A DNA stretch of 64,000 bases from positions 62,001-126,000 of the forward strand of contig NKYR01000052.1 of NCBI GenBank assembly GCA_003184365.1. The letters run 5' to 3'. The notes below the pieces were generated by a model. That model was not told the DNA's origin, ran no database searches, and saw nothing but the letters and a program-made list of their open reading frames with translations. The stretch comes from Evernia prunastri. Its lineage: Eukaryota; Ascomycota; Lecanoromycetes; Lecanorales; Parmeliaceae. Shown piece by piece: positions 1-10,713 of the stretch. Positions within the stretch are counted from its first letter, which is position 1. Every line of letters starts with the position of its first letter. The position numbers and the translations under genes are program-made.

Positions 1-275
1 ACTGTCCCCATTTTGACCCTCGGAGACGGACCCAGCAAACCCGCAACAACAGCGAGATTTGCCAACCCAGTCAGCTTCGTCATCGTCTCGGCAGATATCC
101 CCAGGCTGGAGTAGATGGGCTCGAGACTTTCGCGTGTCTTGACAAGTTGGGTCGAGTAGAGGCGCGGGGTGAAGATGCGTGTGAGGCGCGCTTGGCCGCC
201 GATGAGGATGGTGATACTGGAAAGGAGGGTTGCGAGGAGGGAGATGGATATGGAGGGGAAGGGCCAGGAGGGCAT
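1..275 (-). CDS. Small membrane protein, N-terminal part (runs off the window)
   Basis: Reading the minus strand from the ATG at 275, an open frame of about 91 codons runs to the window edge. It begins MPSWPFPSIS, followed by a hydrophobic helix (SLLATLLSSITILIGG), a basic loop (RLTRIFTPRLY) and a second hydrophobic stretch (LTGLANLAVVAGLLG). This pattern fits a small multi-span membrane protein, loosely DoxX-like; that family suggestion is inference from hydrophobicity only. A plus-strand frame overlaps the same bases but has no recognisable content. The product is incomplete, so no function is assigned. Confidence 0.5.
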   Translation of the reverse strand, partial: MPSWPFPSISISLLATLLSSITILIGGQARLTRIFTPRLYSTQLVKTRESLEPIYSSLGISAETMTKLTGLANLAVVAGLLGPSPRVKMGT

Positions 276-1537
276 TTTGCTTCCTGTTTTGAGTGGTGGG
301 GTACGTGTATGGAGAGACCGTTTTGGGGGTGCGGCGTGCTCGAGAGAGCGAATTCACTAAATGTCTACATACAAACGTTTGTTGGTACTAAAACGTTAGA
401 GCAGCTTGTGCCTTGGCAGCGGTCCCGTTCCGCTGTCGCTACAACATAGACGCTTCCTGTACTCACTACTTCGGTATGCGACAGATAGTAGTATGTAGTC
501 TGGGCCATTTCCAGGGTGCAATGGCCAGCAGATCCTATGCCATTACGTACATGAGCATCTTTAAATATCTTACGCTTAGCAGAAGGCAGACGCGGAACAT
601 TTACAGTAAAATATGTACGAGTAAGCTAAGATACCGAAAATGAGGGCCCCGTATTCCCCGGCACAAGCGGCAACAATGACCGTTGCATGCCTGAGAGGCT
701 ACTCTAAAGCTGGTCACCGTCCTATCATTTGAGCGATGATGCCGTGGCGTCATGCACACGCATTGCATGCTACCTGACGACTGGGGAAAGAAGAGAGGAA
801 GGGAGGGTGGACAACGCGTTAGGTACTCTGATCTTCTGCTTTTCGGGAGCAGTCATGTTCACCATCGATATTAAAGACATCGAGGAGCTTGAATTGGTGG
901 AAAGTTAATGAAAACGCAGTGTGAGGGCCAATCAATAATACTGCTCGGAGGTTACATTTTGTCAAGATCCAGACTACTCTAGCGATGCACCAACCGAATC
1001 TGATAAAGAAGGAGATCTTTTGAGGTGATTAGGTACTAGGTACTAGGTACCTTTAATGTTGGACGATGCCTCGTGCCGCTCTGCCCCGGGCCGACAGAGC
1101 ATGTGAGGCATGGTTGCAAAAGAAAGGAGATTTATATTTACCCACAGTCCTTAATCCACGTAGCTTCAAGAGGTACCTAGGTAAGATTATCCACACATGA
1201 TCATCAAGCTGCGAGATACGAGATGCGAGATGCCACTCACCCTCCTCCTCTTTCTTCTCCTTCTCCTACTTCTTCTCCACCATTTTCTCCGATCCATTCC
1301 ATTCCTTCACTCAGTTGCTTCTATTTGGATATTCCCTTTTTATTGGTAAATCACCACTTTTCTACCCTCTTTCCACCCCAACCAACGTTTTCGGGCCCGC
1401 TGACTATCTCCATTTTATCGTAATATCTATCACATGGATAAATACACGATTCGCGATAGCTCACGAATTTCGCTCCACTCAGTACTTTCATCACTTGACT
1501 ACCAGGACTCCAAGACGCTGTGGATACAAGTCGCACC
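276..1537. other. Intergenic, upstream region of the GPCR gene
   Basis: No convincing gene is seen. The stretch holds short direct copies of GGTACTA near 1030-1052. From about 1220 there is a pyrimidine-rich tract (CTCCTCCTCTTTCTTCTCC and similar) that reads like a fungal core promoter or 5' leader for the gene starting at 1538. Short open frames across this tract are low-complexity. Confidence 0.5.
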
Positions 1538-3583
1538 ATGTCCTATGCTTTAACTCCCAAAGAGCTTCATGACCTCGAGATTACAGAGCGAGTCGCCTCT
1601 TGCTTTTCCCTCATTGGCACAAGCTTGATTCTCTTCACCTTCCTCTGCTCACCTGCATTCCGGAAACCGGTAAATAGACTCATCTTCTACGCATCTTGGG
1701 GGTACGCACACCGCTGATTCTTACCCTGTCCACATTTCGAAAGTTTGGGTCACATGGCATACGGTGGCCTCGCTCACTCCCCAGCATCCTCTCACCCCTC
1801 GAGCCTTTCCCAAGACAAAAGCACACTGACCCCTCACTTTTTCTTGGTAGAAACACTCTCCACAATGTCGCAACACTCATATCACAGTCGGGTATACGAG
1901 AGGGGAAGGACTCACATATCTGTCAGTTCCAAGGCTTCCTCATCCAGATGTGAACGTTCCGATCCCCAGGTTTTAGGTGTATGTGTTGACTTTGTGAGAA
2001 GGTTCCTACCAGCAGACGCGTAAGACACTTTCAGGGCTTGAATCTTCCTGTTTGATATTGCGTTTCCGGTCAGGGGACATGGCCCTGGAGCAAGCTTCTC
2101 ATCCTGTCACGGGTCTTGATGTTCTCAACATCTCTCGTGACGCGAAAAGCTCCCTGGAAATTGGAGGTACTGACTCGGAAATTGTGCTAGTCTCTGGAAC
2201 CTGGCTATGGCGATCAATGTATACCTGACATTGTTCCGCAAGTACAATGCTCAACAGCTCAAGGCTTTGGAATGGCGGTATCATTGTATGGTACGTATCC
2301 GTCTCTCTTCTTTTGCACCACATCCTGAGTCTTGCCCACATCCTGAGTCTTGCCCACATCCTGAGTCTTGCGACAAGCCTCTGAAACTGTAGTCTCTGAA
2401 TGAATTCTGATATCACCCATTGGACAAGCAACACTGACCTCAAAATTTCAATAAGTGCTATGGTGGACCATTCGTAATTGCCTTGGTCTACGTTTTCGTC
2501 GAAACTCCATCAAGAGGCAAAATATACGGCGTACGTGTTTTCGAGAGTCCATGTTTCCTCTTCTGAACCAGATGTTGAGTATTGAAACTTGTCTTGGGGG
2601 ATTTACCTCCTCAAGCAAGCAAGACTGACCCCGAATTCATAATCAGCCAGCCACGCTTTGGTGCTGGATCGATATCAGATGGGTCGCTCTCAGGATCGCA
2701 CTATGCTATGCCCCCGCGTGGCAAGTAGCCGTCCCCGTTCTTCAAAGACTCCCTTACTCATAGATTCCTAGGTGTTGTATCTTGATTTCGTTCTGCATAT
2801 ACGTCCTCGCAGGACGTATGATCTTCGCCAAACGCAGAGAACTCCGCGCTTTCAGCAAGCCCACTCAACGTGAGCTTGTGGGAATCGAACATCCTCCCGC
2901 CAGCTTTAAGACAACCGAGATTCACGTTACGAGCGAATTTGCCACGCTCCAATCGCCCAACGTGTCGAAGGACCTGTTTATGCAGGGCAGACAGTACCCA
3001 GAGCCTAATAATCAAGGCCATGATCAGTACTCTGTGACCATTGGCCCAGCTTCAAGGCGCCCAAGCTCTGAAGTGCCACCACCTAATAAGATAGCGGCGG
3101 CGCATCCGACCATCGCGCTGCGAAACAATGGGGCGGCTATGGAAGCGAACAAGGCAGCGTTCGGATATACGAAAGTTGCGCTTCTCTTCTTTGTCTCATT
3201 GCTCGTCACATGGGTAAGCTCCTTCTCTGTCCCCGCCCTTCTTTAAAGCAGGCTCAAGTAAACCCACGTGACTCACGAAACCGCAGGTTCCCTCTTCAAT
3301 CAACCGGGTCTATTCCCTCATCCACCCCTCCATGATCTCCCTCCCTTTCACCTATGCCTCCGGCATCGTGCTTCCCTTGATGGGCTTCTGGAATGCCGTC
3401 ATCTACTTCACAACCTCCTGGGCCGCTGTGCGGTTGTTGTTCAGCGGTAAGTTGAACGGAAATCAAGGATCCGCGAAGAGGCGCTCCACCGGCTTCGGTA
3501 GCAGGCGGAGGTGGACGGGGGCGGAGAGTGATAGTGTCAGAGGGTTGGCGGTACAGCATGGGAGAGGGTATGATCAGGTGTGA
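1538..3583 (+). CDS. cAMP-receptor-like G-protein-coupled receptor (Crl family)
   Basis: Seven-helix plasma-membrane receptor of the fungal cAMP-receptor-like (Dicty_CAR/Git3-like) class, expected to signal through heterotrimeric G proteins; the ligand is unknown. I resolve eight exons: 1538-1701, 1851-1949, 2002-2019, 2191-2290, 2456-2530, 2647-2720, 2772-3213 and 3287-3583. They sum to 1269 nt (422 aa) with phases matching throughout. Family hallmarks are visible: RLIFYASWGNTLHNVATLIS, then SHICQFQGFLIQMFLPADAL, then LWNLAMAINVYLTLFRKY, and near the end YSLIHPSMISLPFTYASG with GFWNAVIYF. A long cytoplasmic loop (about residues 190-320) separates helices 5 and 6, and the tail is basic. Exon 3 is only 18 nt. 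The intron after 2720 appears to use a GC donor (GCAAGT). The start ATG lies in CACCATGT. Confidence 0.9.
2319..2371. repeat. Three tandem copies of an 18-bp unit inside a GPCR intron
   Basis: The unit CACATCCTGAGTCTTGCC occurs at 2319-2336, 2337-2354 and 2355-2371 (last copy one base short). It lies wholly within the fourth intron of the receptor gene, so copy-number change would not alter the protein. Confidence 0.9.
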
Positions 3584-3881
3584 CATGGCTGGATGCGTGG
3601 GCCCAGGGCAGAAAGGCTGGAAATGGATAACGCACACGTGGCATTCAAGGAGATCTGGGCTGGAAAAGAGGGGGGGGGAAGTGAATGAGATACCCTGTAC
3701 TTTGTTTTGTGGGAATTGACGCCGTACGCCCATAAATGTTTGCTAGAAAAAATATGAGGGTTGAAATTGAGAACGTTTGATTTTTGACGATTGATATCTT
3801 GTACTGCTTACTCGGTACATGTCAGTAGAGTAAAAGCAGTCTCCTTAATTTCGACGAGTCTCACAGGGCAAACAAGACCCC

Positions 3882-4443
3882 AACCTCCAAGGCTCACACT
3901 GCCTGCATCTATACTGGGCAATGACCCTACTCGCCCTACACAGAGGCGTAGTGGTCCGTTCCAAAAAGTCGGCTTCCTCGGCACCCCCAGCCAGGAGTAC
4001 ATCCTGCTGTACGTACAAGAAATGGCGGATCCATGTCTTGACAAAAACCCAGTCCCTTCCTCCTTCCATCCCTCCCTCAATCCACACATCCATCCATCTA
4101 TCCTACCATCCACATAACCTCCGCAAGAGCATACACATACCATCTGACCTCCCCCCAAGACAGCGCCATCATCGCTTCCCAACTCCATATCTACACCTCC
4201 CAACCCCCCAACACATCCCCACCCCCTTTCCCAGATACTCGCCTCGACGTCACGTCCAGCATGCGCTCTAAGGAGGGTAAGAAGTTGGATATGGATCTCG
4301 CACTCAAAGGGCTTGAGGTCTTTCGGAATCAGGTCCAGTAGTATTGGCCGCAGGATTTGGAGTTTAGTTTGGGGAGAGAGGGGATTCTGGTGGCGAGGTT
4401 TGCGGGACGTGTTGGGGGAAGTGGTGGGGGAGGGAGGGGGTGA
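3882..4443 (+). pseudogene. Decayed coding sequence of an unrecognised protein, with an in-frame TAG
   Basis: Two stretches look protein-coding on the plus strand. The first (about 3882-4014) encodes LTLPASILGNDPTRP and GFLGTPSQEYILLYV. The second (about 4111-4440) encodes YTYHLTSPQDSAIIASQLHIY, then MRSKEGKKLDMDLALKGLEV, then FRNQVQ. A TAG at 4339-4341 interrupts it, and the same frame continues with YWPQDLEFSLGREGILVARF to a TGA at 4441-4443. The stretches lie in different frames and probably flank an intron, but no donor and acceptor pair joins them cleanly. I do not recognise the family. The sense-like residue pattern on both sides of the TAG suggests a recently lost gene. A minus-strand frame over the same bases is low-complexity. 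Confidence 0.35.
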
Positions 4444-5320
4444 AGGGGAAAGACATGTGTCTTTAGAATCCAAGCGCGAGATAGGCATTTAGTAAAGCTT
4501 ATAAGATATTTGTTTGACTTCGATATAAAATCGACATGCATGAACTGGCCCTCCTCACATCGAGCTGTATTTGTTGAGGGGGGTCCGAGATGTATATTGA
4601 TCTTTTCAAGACCGGAGTGTACGTGACCTTTGCAAAGATACATTGCAAGCCCAAATGCCAGCCATCGTTCACAGGGTTGCTTCAAATGGTGGGTATTGTA
4701 TACTTCTGGGCAGATCATGATCACCTTTGGTCCCGATGTAGCAGCCGACGCTTGTTCGTAGTGCACTGACGAGGGAGTATCGAAGGAGAAATGTATTGCT
4801 GGTCCACTCGTAAAGGCGTTCCGTGCGAGTTCGATCTGTTTTGAAGCGTTCCTGAACACATCTCAAAGATGATCATGTTTCATAGATATCTTGCAGTCAA
4901 TCAATGGTACTCCAGACTCGGGAACTGAGATCATAAAGAAGAGTATCAAGTCGCTATAACATTACAAGCGTGCAGAGGGCACACCATGCGGGTAGGATCA
5001 CGGAGAATCAGCAAGAAACACTCGCCCATATTGGGACTTGCAGAAGAGCGATTTGCAAACGCCCTTATGGCAGATAAGGCTCGTAAATTACACCCGATTC
5101 ATGATCTTTGTTCGCAATGACAATCCAGTAGGCCATGGAGATTGTCAGACATAGCACTGTCAGTAGAATCTTTAGAGGGGGTTGCGGTTTCAATTCTGGA
5201 AGGAGCGCTTACGTGCTCCTCCCAAGAACGTCCCCAACACTGGCAGCTGCTCGCGAGGACTGTGTATTCCGAGAGAACTGGCAAAATTGGAAGGAGGGTC
5301 TGTGGACTTGCCTGCGTGTG
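4444..5320. other. Intergenic, no recognised gene
   Basis: A 176-codon minus-strand frame (4329-4859) crosses the start of this stretch, but it has proline runs and no family resemblance, so I do not call it. Nothing else is seen before the TATA-like box at 5321. Confidence 0.45.
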
Positions 5321-5326
5321 TATAAG
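5321..5326 (+). promoter_or_regulatory. TATA-like box with CT-rich leader
   Basis: TATAAG is followed by about 110 bp of pyrimidine-rich leader (CTCTTTCTTCCCCACC and similar), then ATGs at 5446 and 5460. This is the usual look of a fungal Pol II promoter and supports transcription of the uncertain gene that follows. Confidence 0.4.
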
Positions 5327-5459
5327 AAGGCATCCCTCCCTTGTTTACATTCTCTTTCTTCCCCACCACTCACTCACAATCTCTGCCTGTTCTCCTCTTC
5401 ATTCTTCCATTTCATCCACCACATTCCCTCAAGCACTCCTTTGTCATGCAGTACTCATC

Positions 5460-6360
5460 ATGCCAACGCGCTCTGCAAGGTTTCTCCTCGTCGTCCGCTG
5501 TCTTTCCCTCGATGCCGTCTCCGTCAACACTGGAGTAGATTCACCTGCCATGGTGGTAAGTCTCTCAGCACACCGCAATACATCACAGCACACCACTTGA
5601 TCTTATGCAACAGATGCCAAAGTCATCATATTTTTCACACATCTTCTCCCTGTCATCGCTTCTCGGAGGGCTCCTACCGGGGACTCAGAACATGTCGACG
5701 GCTTCCAAGTCACAGTCACCGCGGAGAACGGACAGAGAAAGTTACAAGGACCTGAAACAGGTATGCCGTCCTGGCTTGTCATCATTGTCGGCGTGTTCAT
5801 TACCCAGTGGCTAATAGCTTCGTCACAGATAATTCAAAGGCCAGTTGTCTCTCTCTACCCCGATGCGCCCTCAGGTATACACACCTGAACATGGTTTTCT
5901 GATTTTAACATGATGAGAACACACAAGGCGAAGGGGAAGGAAGGGACTTCTGGCCGGTCTTCATGGCTGACAGAAGAAAATTCTTCCCTAGCTAGTGCGA
6001 CTTGGCATTGCAGCAATTTGAGCACGCCACCCCAAAACTTTGGGACAGCGACCACTCCTCTCAAGCCAATCGATATACACAGCCGGGACAATTCCATCAT
6101 CAGGGGGACACCATCCGCTCTTCTCAAGCCGACATACCATCACGAGGCGGGACAATTACCCTTTCAATTCCATCACGAAGGAGACAGCACCCACCCTTCT
6201 CAATCCAACGGACGTGACGTTGCCTCGGTCGAGGAGCGAACTTGAGGGATGTGCAGTTGGCCTTCACAATCGTTTCAAGCCCATCTGGACAATAGCATGG
6301 GTAAGTTCTCTGCCCCTTGCAGTCTTCTGATTCGGGGTTGTGAGCTGACATCAAGGTGTC
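5460..6360 (+). CDS. Possible small multi-exon gene, structure unresolved
   Basis: A chain of plausible exons follows the promoter-like region. An exon from the ATG at 5460 ends at a GTAAGT donor (5556). The next begins at 5614 after CAACAG and ends at a GTATGC donor after GACCTGAAACAG. A short exon follows GTCACAG, and a coding-like stretch ends at another GTAAGT (about 6300). One reading begins MPTRSARFLLVVRCLSLDAV, which resembles a signal peptide. The region about 6040-6220 holds an imperfect internal duplication (GQFHHQGDTIRSSQ against FQFHHEGDSTHPSQ) read in two frames. An upstream ATG at 5446 opens a 30-codon frame. No family is recognised and the exon chain is not proven. Confidence 0.28.
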
Positions 6361-8820
6361 CAGGAACATTTCTCTTGGGATGAGGCTAGCTAGTAGGAAA
6401 CGGGATTAGAGTGGATGGAAGCAAACCTACACCTGGGTGAGGATGGAAGATGGTGGAATGCAGGGATTCGAGGGTGATGAACCTGTTGGGACATGGCTGC
6501 TGAGTTGTTGCGAAACTACATCTTCTTGAGGGGGAGCAGGATAGTATGCAGCATCATAGGCTATCCAAAGCCATAATGACATTCTATCCACGCCTAGAAG
6601 CCGCGTTGGTCGAGTAAGAAGTTCATCATCGTCCGGGAAGTAATGCCACTTTCGCTCGGTCGCCTATACCAATTCTTTAGGACAATAGTTGTGGATGTGT
6701 GTACCCCGCCGGAGGTTTACGTAGATTACAACCATTGGACTTGTATGAATGAGGAAAATATTGCGATTCGGAAAGGTGAGCGTGGCGATACGGCCGGGGT
6801 GTTGATCACCCTCTAGTCGGCACGTCGGGTGCTGGAGCTGCAGCACCCTATCAACCTAACCTAACCCGCATCCTAAAAGCGGCATCCCCGGGTCGGGCGA
6901 CGCCCTAGAATCGCGCTACCGACCGAGGCGACCTCATCCTGGGGCGAGGGGGCCTATTTGGCATTTTTGCTAGACATCAGAAGCTAGGGACGCTGTGGTT
7001 ATATTGCCTCTCCAGACAGCGTCCTTAGATACAGCTCACCGACGCCGAAGCCTATCGTAAGCAGACGGCAACTAGCCAAATTGGCTCCAACGGCCAGCCA
7101 AATTTAATAACAAGCCTTTGAAGAGTCTCGCCGATCAAATGCAGTTGCCTAATAAAGAAGGATAGACCCGGGGCTGGACCTTGACTCAGGAAGAGTAAAA
7201 GAGATATGGGACACAGCTTATAATGCCGGAGATTGATTTTTGGGCGTCGGCTAAGCTACCTGAAGTGAAGTGCTGCTACGAATCGACTACAGAATAGCTA
7301 CGACCTAAGAACCCTTCGATTCTGATTGTTGATGTGAGAGGTCTTGAGTGTTCTGCTTCCATGTACCCTGCGGGTGTCGGTGTGGGCGAAATCGGTCTCA
7401 TGAACGAGGATACGATTGTCACTTACTATATACCGAGAAGTGGCTCGGTCTGAGCAAGACAAAGAGCGCTATGACAAGTAAAAGCCTTGACTGCTCGCGC
7501 ATGCTGACAAACCTAGCCGCAATTCAAGATATCATTATATTACCCACATTACAGCCTTCATCGTTAGACAGCTGTCGAGACGATAAAACACTACGACTTG
7601 ATTCTTGATTGTACAGATCGTCCAAGCACTCGATACCTCATATCAGACGTAGCCTTCCGGGCAGAAAAGTCGGTGGTCACGACATCTGCTCTACAAATCG
7701 AAGAATAGCTTACAATGCCTAACAACCCTTCAAAAAGCTTCGACAATCCAGATAATTTCTACTTTTGCTGTATTTTTCCAATTTTTCTCTTAGCGGAAAA
7801 TGTCCTAGCGTGCGGCGAAGGCGAGATATTGAATCCTGTTGTAGAAGTAATGAGTGTTCCTATGCTTATCAAGACTCTTGAGTTTCTATTATCGTTACTT
7901 CAGGATAACGAATATCAATATTCAGCAAACTAGTCCGCCGGTCTCGTCTCTTCATTGCCACTGCTATACTTCGCCTCTAGTCACCCCTTCTTTCGAAGCA
8001 GCAAACACTGTGAAAAGTGAAAGGTATGTCTTAGTTGCTCTGTCATACCAACCATCAGGGCCTAGGTCGGAAGTCTGGATCCCGGATTGGCTTGTGTATG
8101 TGCGATTACCCTCGTTCCGAGGGCATATCTGTGTTCGTGTCATTGGTGTCGTCCAGCATTTCTAATATGCGATAAATATTTTCCGGGTTGATGGGACGTT
8201 GCTCTGCAGGATGGTCGTCCCACCACCACATCTTTGCCGCGTCGTGATCGGCGAGGAGTGCGAAACAGTTGCGATTCCGAGTTCGTGAAAGTGAATTTCA
8301 AAGGGTCTCTATCCTCGTAGTGAGCTCGTAAGGTATGAGCGTAGAGGCTATAGGCAATCCCTCAGTTAGTCAGTCCAATTTCTAAGACCGAGACGCGAAT
8401 GCTGACTCGAAATGCAACGTCACGATTCCGACCCGAACATCAAGCGTGAATTAGGTTATCACTTTGCCACCGTTTTGTCTCCGTGTACGATATATGCCTC
8501 CATGCGCGACGACCGTATCAGTACTCACCGCCCGTCCTTTGACGGGTCAGCTCCGAACATGGCTTCTTGTTGTAATAAGTCAGAGCGGCTATGCTTCTAT
8601 CTTGGTTGATTGGGCAGTAATTTATTTACTACCAGAACACCGTTTGCAGAACTCCCTTTTCCATACTTTCTCCAGGCTTCAATCAGCCGGATGAGGCATT
8701 TTTGGGATTGTATCTTGTCAGCCTGGCTCTCTCAGATGCGGTGAGACGGAAAAACTTACGAACTCGCCATATCCACGACGAAGGTCGTGCTGAGTTGAGG
8801 CAGTGAGCTTGACCGAGCGA
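6361..8820. other. Gene-poor stretch, possibly including a degenerate retroelement fragment
   Basis: No gene is supported. Around 6850-7130 the sequence changes to GC-rich text (CCTAACCTAACCC, then GGCATCCCCGGGTCGGGCGA) that resembles leader-type repeats of fungal LINE elements. A later part (about 7560-7640) reads like a degraded endonuclease/RT tail (ETIKHYDLILDCTDR). Both resemblances are weak and frames are heavily broken. No target-site duplication or poly-A tail is seen. Confidence 0.25.
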
Positions 8821-8830
8821 ATATATAAGG
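8821..8830 (+). promoter_or_regulatory. TATA box of the small secreted protein gene
   Basis: ATATATAAGG lies about 130 bp upstream of the ATG at 8960. A CT-rich leader (CCTCCTCTACCTTCAACC) lies between, as expected for a strongly expressed fungal secreted-protein gene. Confidence 0.5.
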
Positions 8831-8959
8831 TGGCCTTCTTCTCGTGCTCATATATTTGACTCTCGTCGTCCATCTCTATTATCTTCAAGCATTCAAAATA
8901 CTGGACCAACCTCCTCTACCTTCAACCTATACAGCTCCAATAAACCCTCATAGCCTGCC

Positions 8960-9411
8960 ATGAAAATTCTCACCATTCCCATCGTTCTTGGCCTCCTCGC
9001 CACCGTGTGTCACGCCGCGCCTTCCTCAGTGCAGCCCAAAGCCCGCCAAGTTACGGATCTCATCCTAAGCTTCTAGGGTGCGGACGGATCTTACGAAGTT
9101 GAATACCCGGTTGCACCAGATGAGCTCTTTCCGGCCTCCGAAATCAGTGAGTCCCTTCCGTCACCTACGCAGCGGGCCATTGTCTCTCCTATTCCGGGTT
9201 CTCCATATGTGCATGCTGCGTAAGTCTTGTCATCATCATCCTGACCTCTGTCGCGGCCAATCCTCTGAGCGTCTCTAAGATACAGCTTAGTGGGTCTAGG
9301 TATTGCTTTGTCACTAGAATTGATGGCCAGCTCGACGTTTCCACAGGAGGCTACGAGGCAGACGTTTCACCACCACAGACTCAGGTGCTAGCTTCCTGCG
9401 ACATCTCGTGA
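8960..9411 (+). pseudogene. Small secreted protein gene interrupted by a single in-frame TAG
   Basis: The ATG at 8960 opens a signal peptide (MKILTIPIVLGLLATVCHAA) and a mature start (APSSVQPKARQVTDLILSF). The frame then meets TAG at 9074-9076 and continues uninterrupted with GADGSYEVEYPVAPDELFPA. An intron at 9220-9269 (GTAAGT...GAG) joins in phase to VSKIQLSGSRYCFVTRIDGQ and PPQTQVLASCDIS, ending at TGA 9409-9411. The layout (signal peptide, F-x-GADG strand, two late cysteines, PPQTQV, C-terminal SC) fits a widespread family of roughly 150-residue fungal secreted proteins of unknown role. In such proteins the TAG position would naturally be a glutamine (CAG). An alternative is a weak intron from GT at 9005 to AG at 9076, which keeps phase but removes the cleavage site. 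Confidence 0.6.
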
Positions 9412-10174
9412 TCAAGCGAGTGGAACAAATGGAGGTAGCGTCAAACATAACGTAGGGGACCAAAAGTTCGAGGAAAGGTAACATGAGACATGGGCATTGG
9501 TGACATTGGGTGATATCATGCGTGATTATTCACGGTGCAGGGAAAATGAGTGCTTATTATCCCAGAAGTGAATTCTTCCGAATCGTTTTCCATGTGCGCC
9601 ACTCATGTGCTCTGAACCTATAGCAAGATGAAAATCAGGGCCCAAAACGATGGTTTGACGTTTTCCCTGGCCTCTTTCTTGCACTTCGTTACTAACGGAT
9701 TGAGTTGAGTCACTACTGATACCAAGCCCAGTCATGTTGCAAGGTCTGCAAAAATGAATCCGGATGAAAGCACTGGTCTCAGGTAGCACGGCGTAAAGCG
9801 TACCTACCGTAGGACTCCTCGCTGTGTATTCTATTGAAGACTTCATCCTCGCATTGGGGGTCAAATCTTGGGTGAGGGATTGGAATGCCGGAAATCTAAA
9901 TATCGTTCGCCTGTCCTTCTCATGGGCACCTATTATTGTATCAGGAAATGTGATAGGAGGAGGGTTGTAGATGCATAGAGAGATATGCGCTTCCGGTCTG
10001 CCGTTGTATATGCGACTTCGTCCACCACCCTTTTATATATCGTCATCCGCCGTATGCGCTCGAGCAAGCAAGTCAATTGTATTCTATCTTGAAAGTATCC
10101 GTTTTCTCTACTTGATCGTTGTTCTTTGAAAAACCAGCAACTGATCACACTGCGAGACCTGTTTCGGAAACGTT
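9412..10174. other. Intergenic, no gene recognised
   Basis: A 112-codon minus-strand frame (9526-9864) lacks any family signature and is not called. The last 150 bp before 10175 include TTTTATATATCG near 10030, a possible promoter element for the gene that follows. Confidence 0.45.
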
Positions 10175-10302
10175 ATGCCCCAACCGATCATTTTCCTCCT
10201 CCCTTTTCTACTCGAATCGGTCCTTATTGCCCCTTTCGCACTTACCATACCCCTCTTGATTCTCTTACTCAATTGAACCACACTGCGGCTCCTGTTCTCA
10301 GC

Positions 10303-10713
10303 ATGAATGGCCACAACCTTGACCCCAACTTTACGGCTCCTCAGCCTCCCGTATGCTGGTTTCTCACCGAAGGGCCTCCGCCCTCTCTCAGCGATCTCAA
10401 ATGCAGCTTCCTTGCCGAAGAAATATGTTCCGAGCTAGACTCAAAAGGACCTGAAGCGCGAGATAAATGGATGTGGAAGGAGATCTCCGGCTGCGCCTTG
10501 GGCTATTATCTACCCACCGCAGCTGAGGTGCCGGGCATGTTGGAATGTGAAGTCGGTATCTTCAAAAAGATTAGAGAGGACTGTGCGACCAATCCGCAGT
10601 ACAATGCCGGCTCGATTAATGTGTTTGATCTCCCTGACTTCAGTTCGGATGGGACGGAACAGGTTTATGGGTCAGGACGATATTTGATGGCGCCAGAGAG
10701 GTTGACTATATAG
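10303..10713 (+). CDS. Cysteine-containing small protein, probably secreted; start uncertain
   Basis: From the ATG at 10303 the frame encodes 136 residues ending at TAG 10711-10713. It has six cysteines in a regular layout: VCWFLTEGPP, KCSFL, EICSEL, GCALGYYLP, LECEVG and EDCATN. The tail is YGSGRYLMAPERLTI. The CALGYYLP...RYLMAP pattern resembles fungal small secreted proteins of unknown function. As drawn it lacks a signal peptide. An ATG at 10175, in another frame, starts a strongly hydrophobic peptide (MPQPIIFLLPFLLESVLIAP) that ends at a TGA before 10280. That peptide may be the true signal sequence, separated by a one-base indel or an unseen intron. The main frame is open upstream to 10126 without an earlier ATG. 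Confidence 0.55.
   Translation: MNGHNLDPNFTAPQPPVCWFLTEGPPPSLSDLKCSFLAEEICSELDSKGPEARDKWMWKEISGCALGYYLPTAAEVPGMLECEVGIFKKIREDCATNPQYNAGSINVFDLPDFSSDGTEQVYGSGRYLMAPERLTI

Noticed and set aside
3808..4859. Long minus-strand frames (226 and 176 codons) as genes
   Set aside because: Low-complexity, no start context or family resemblance, and they overlap more protein-like plus-strand text.
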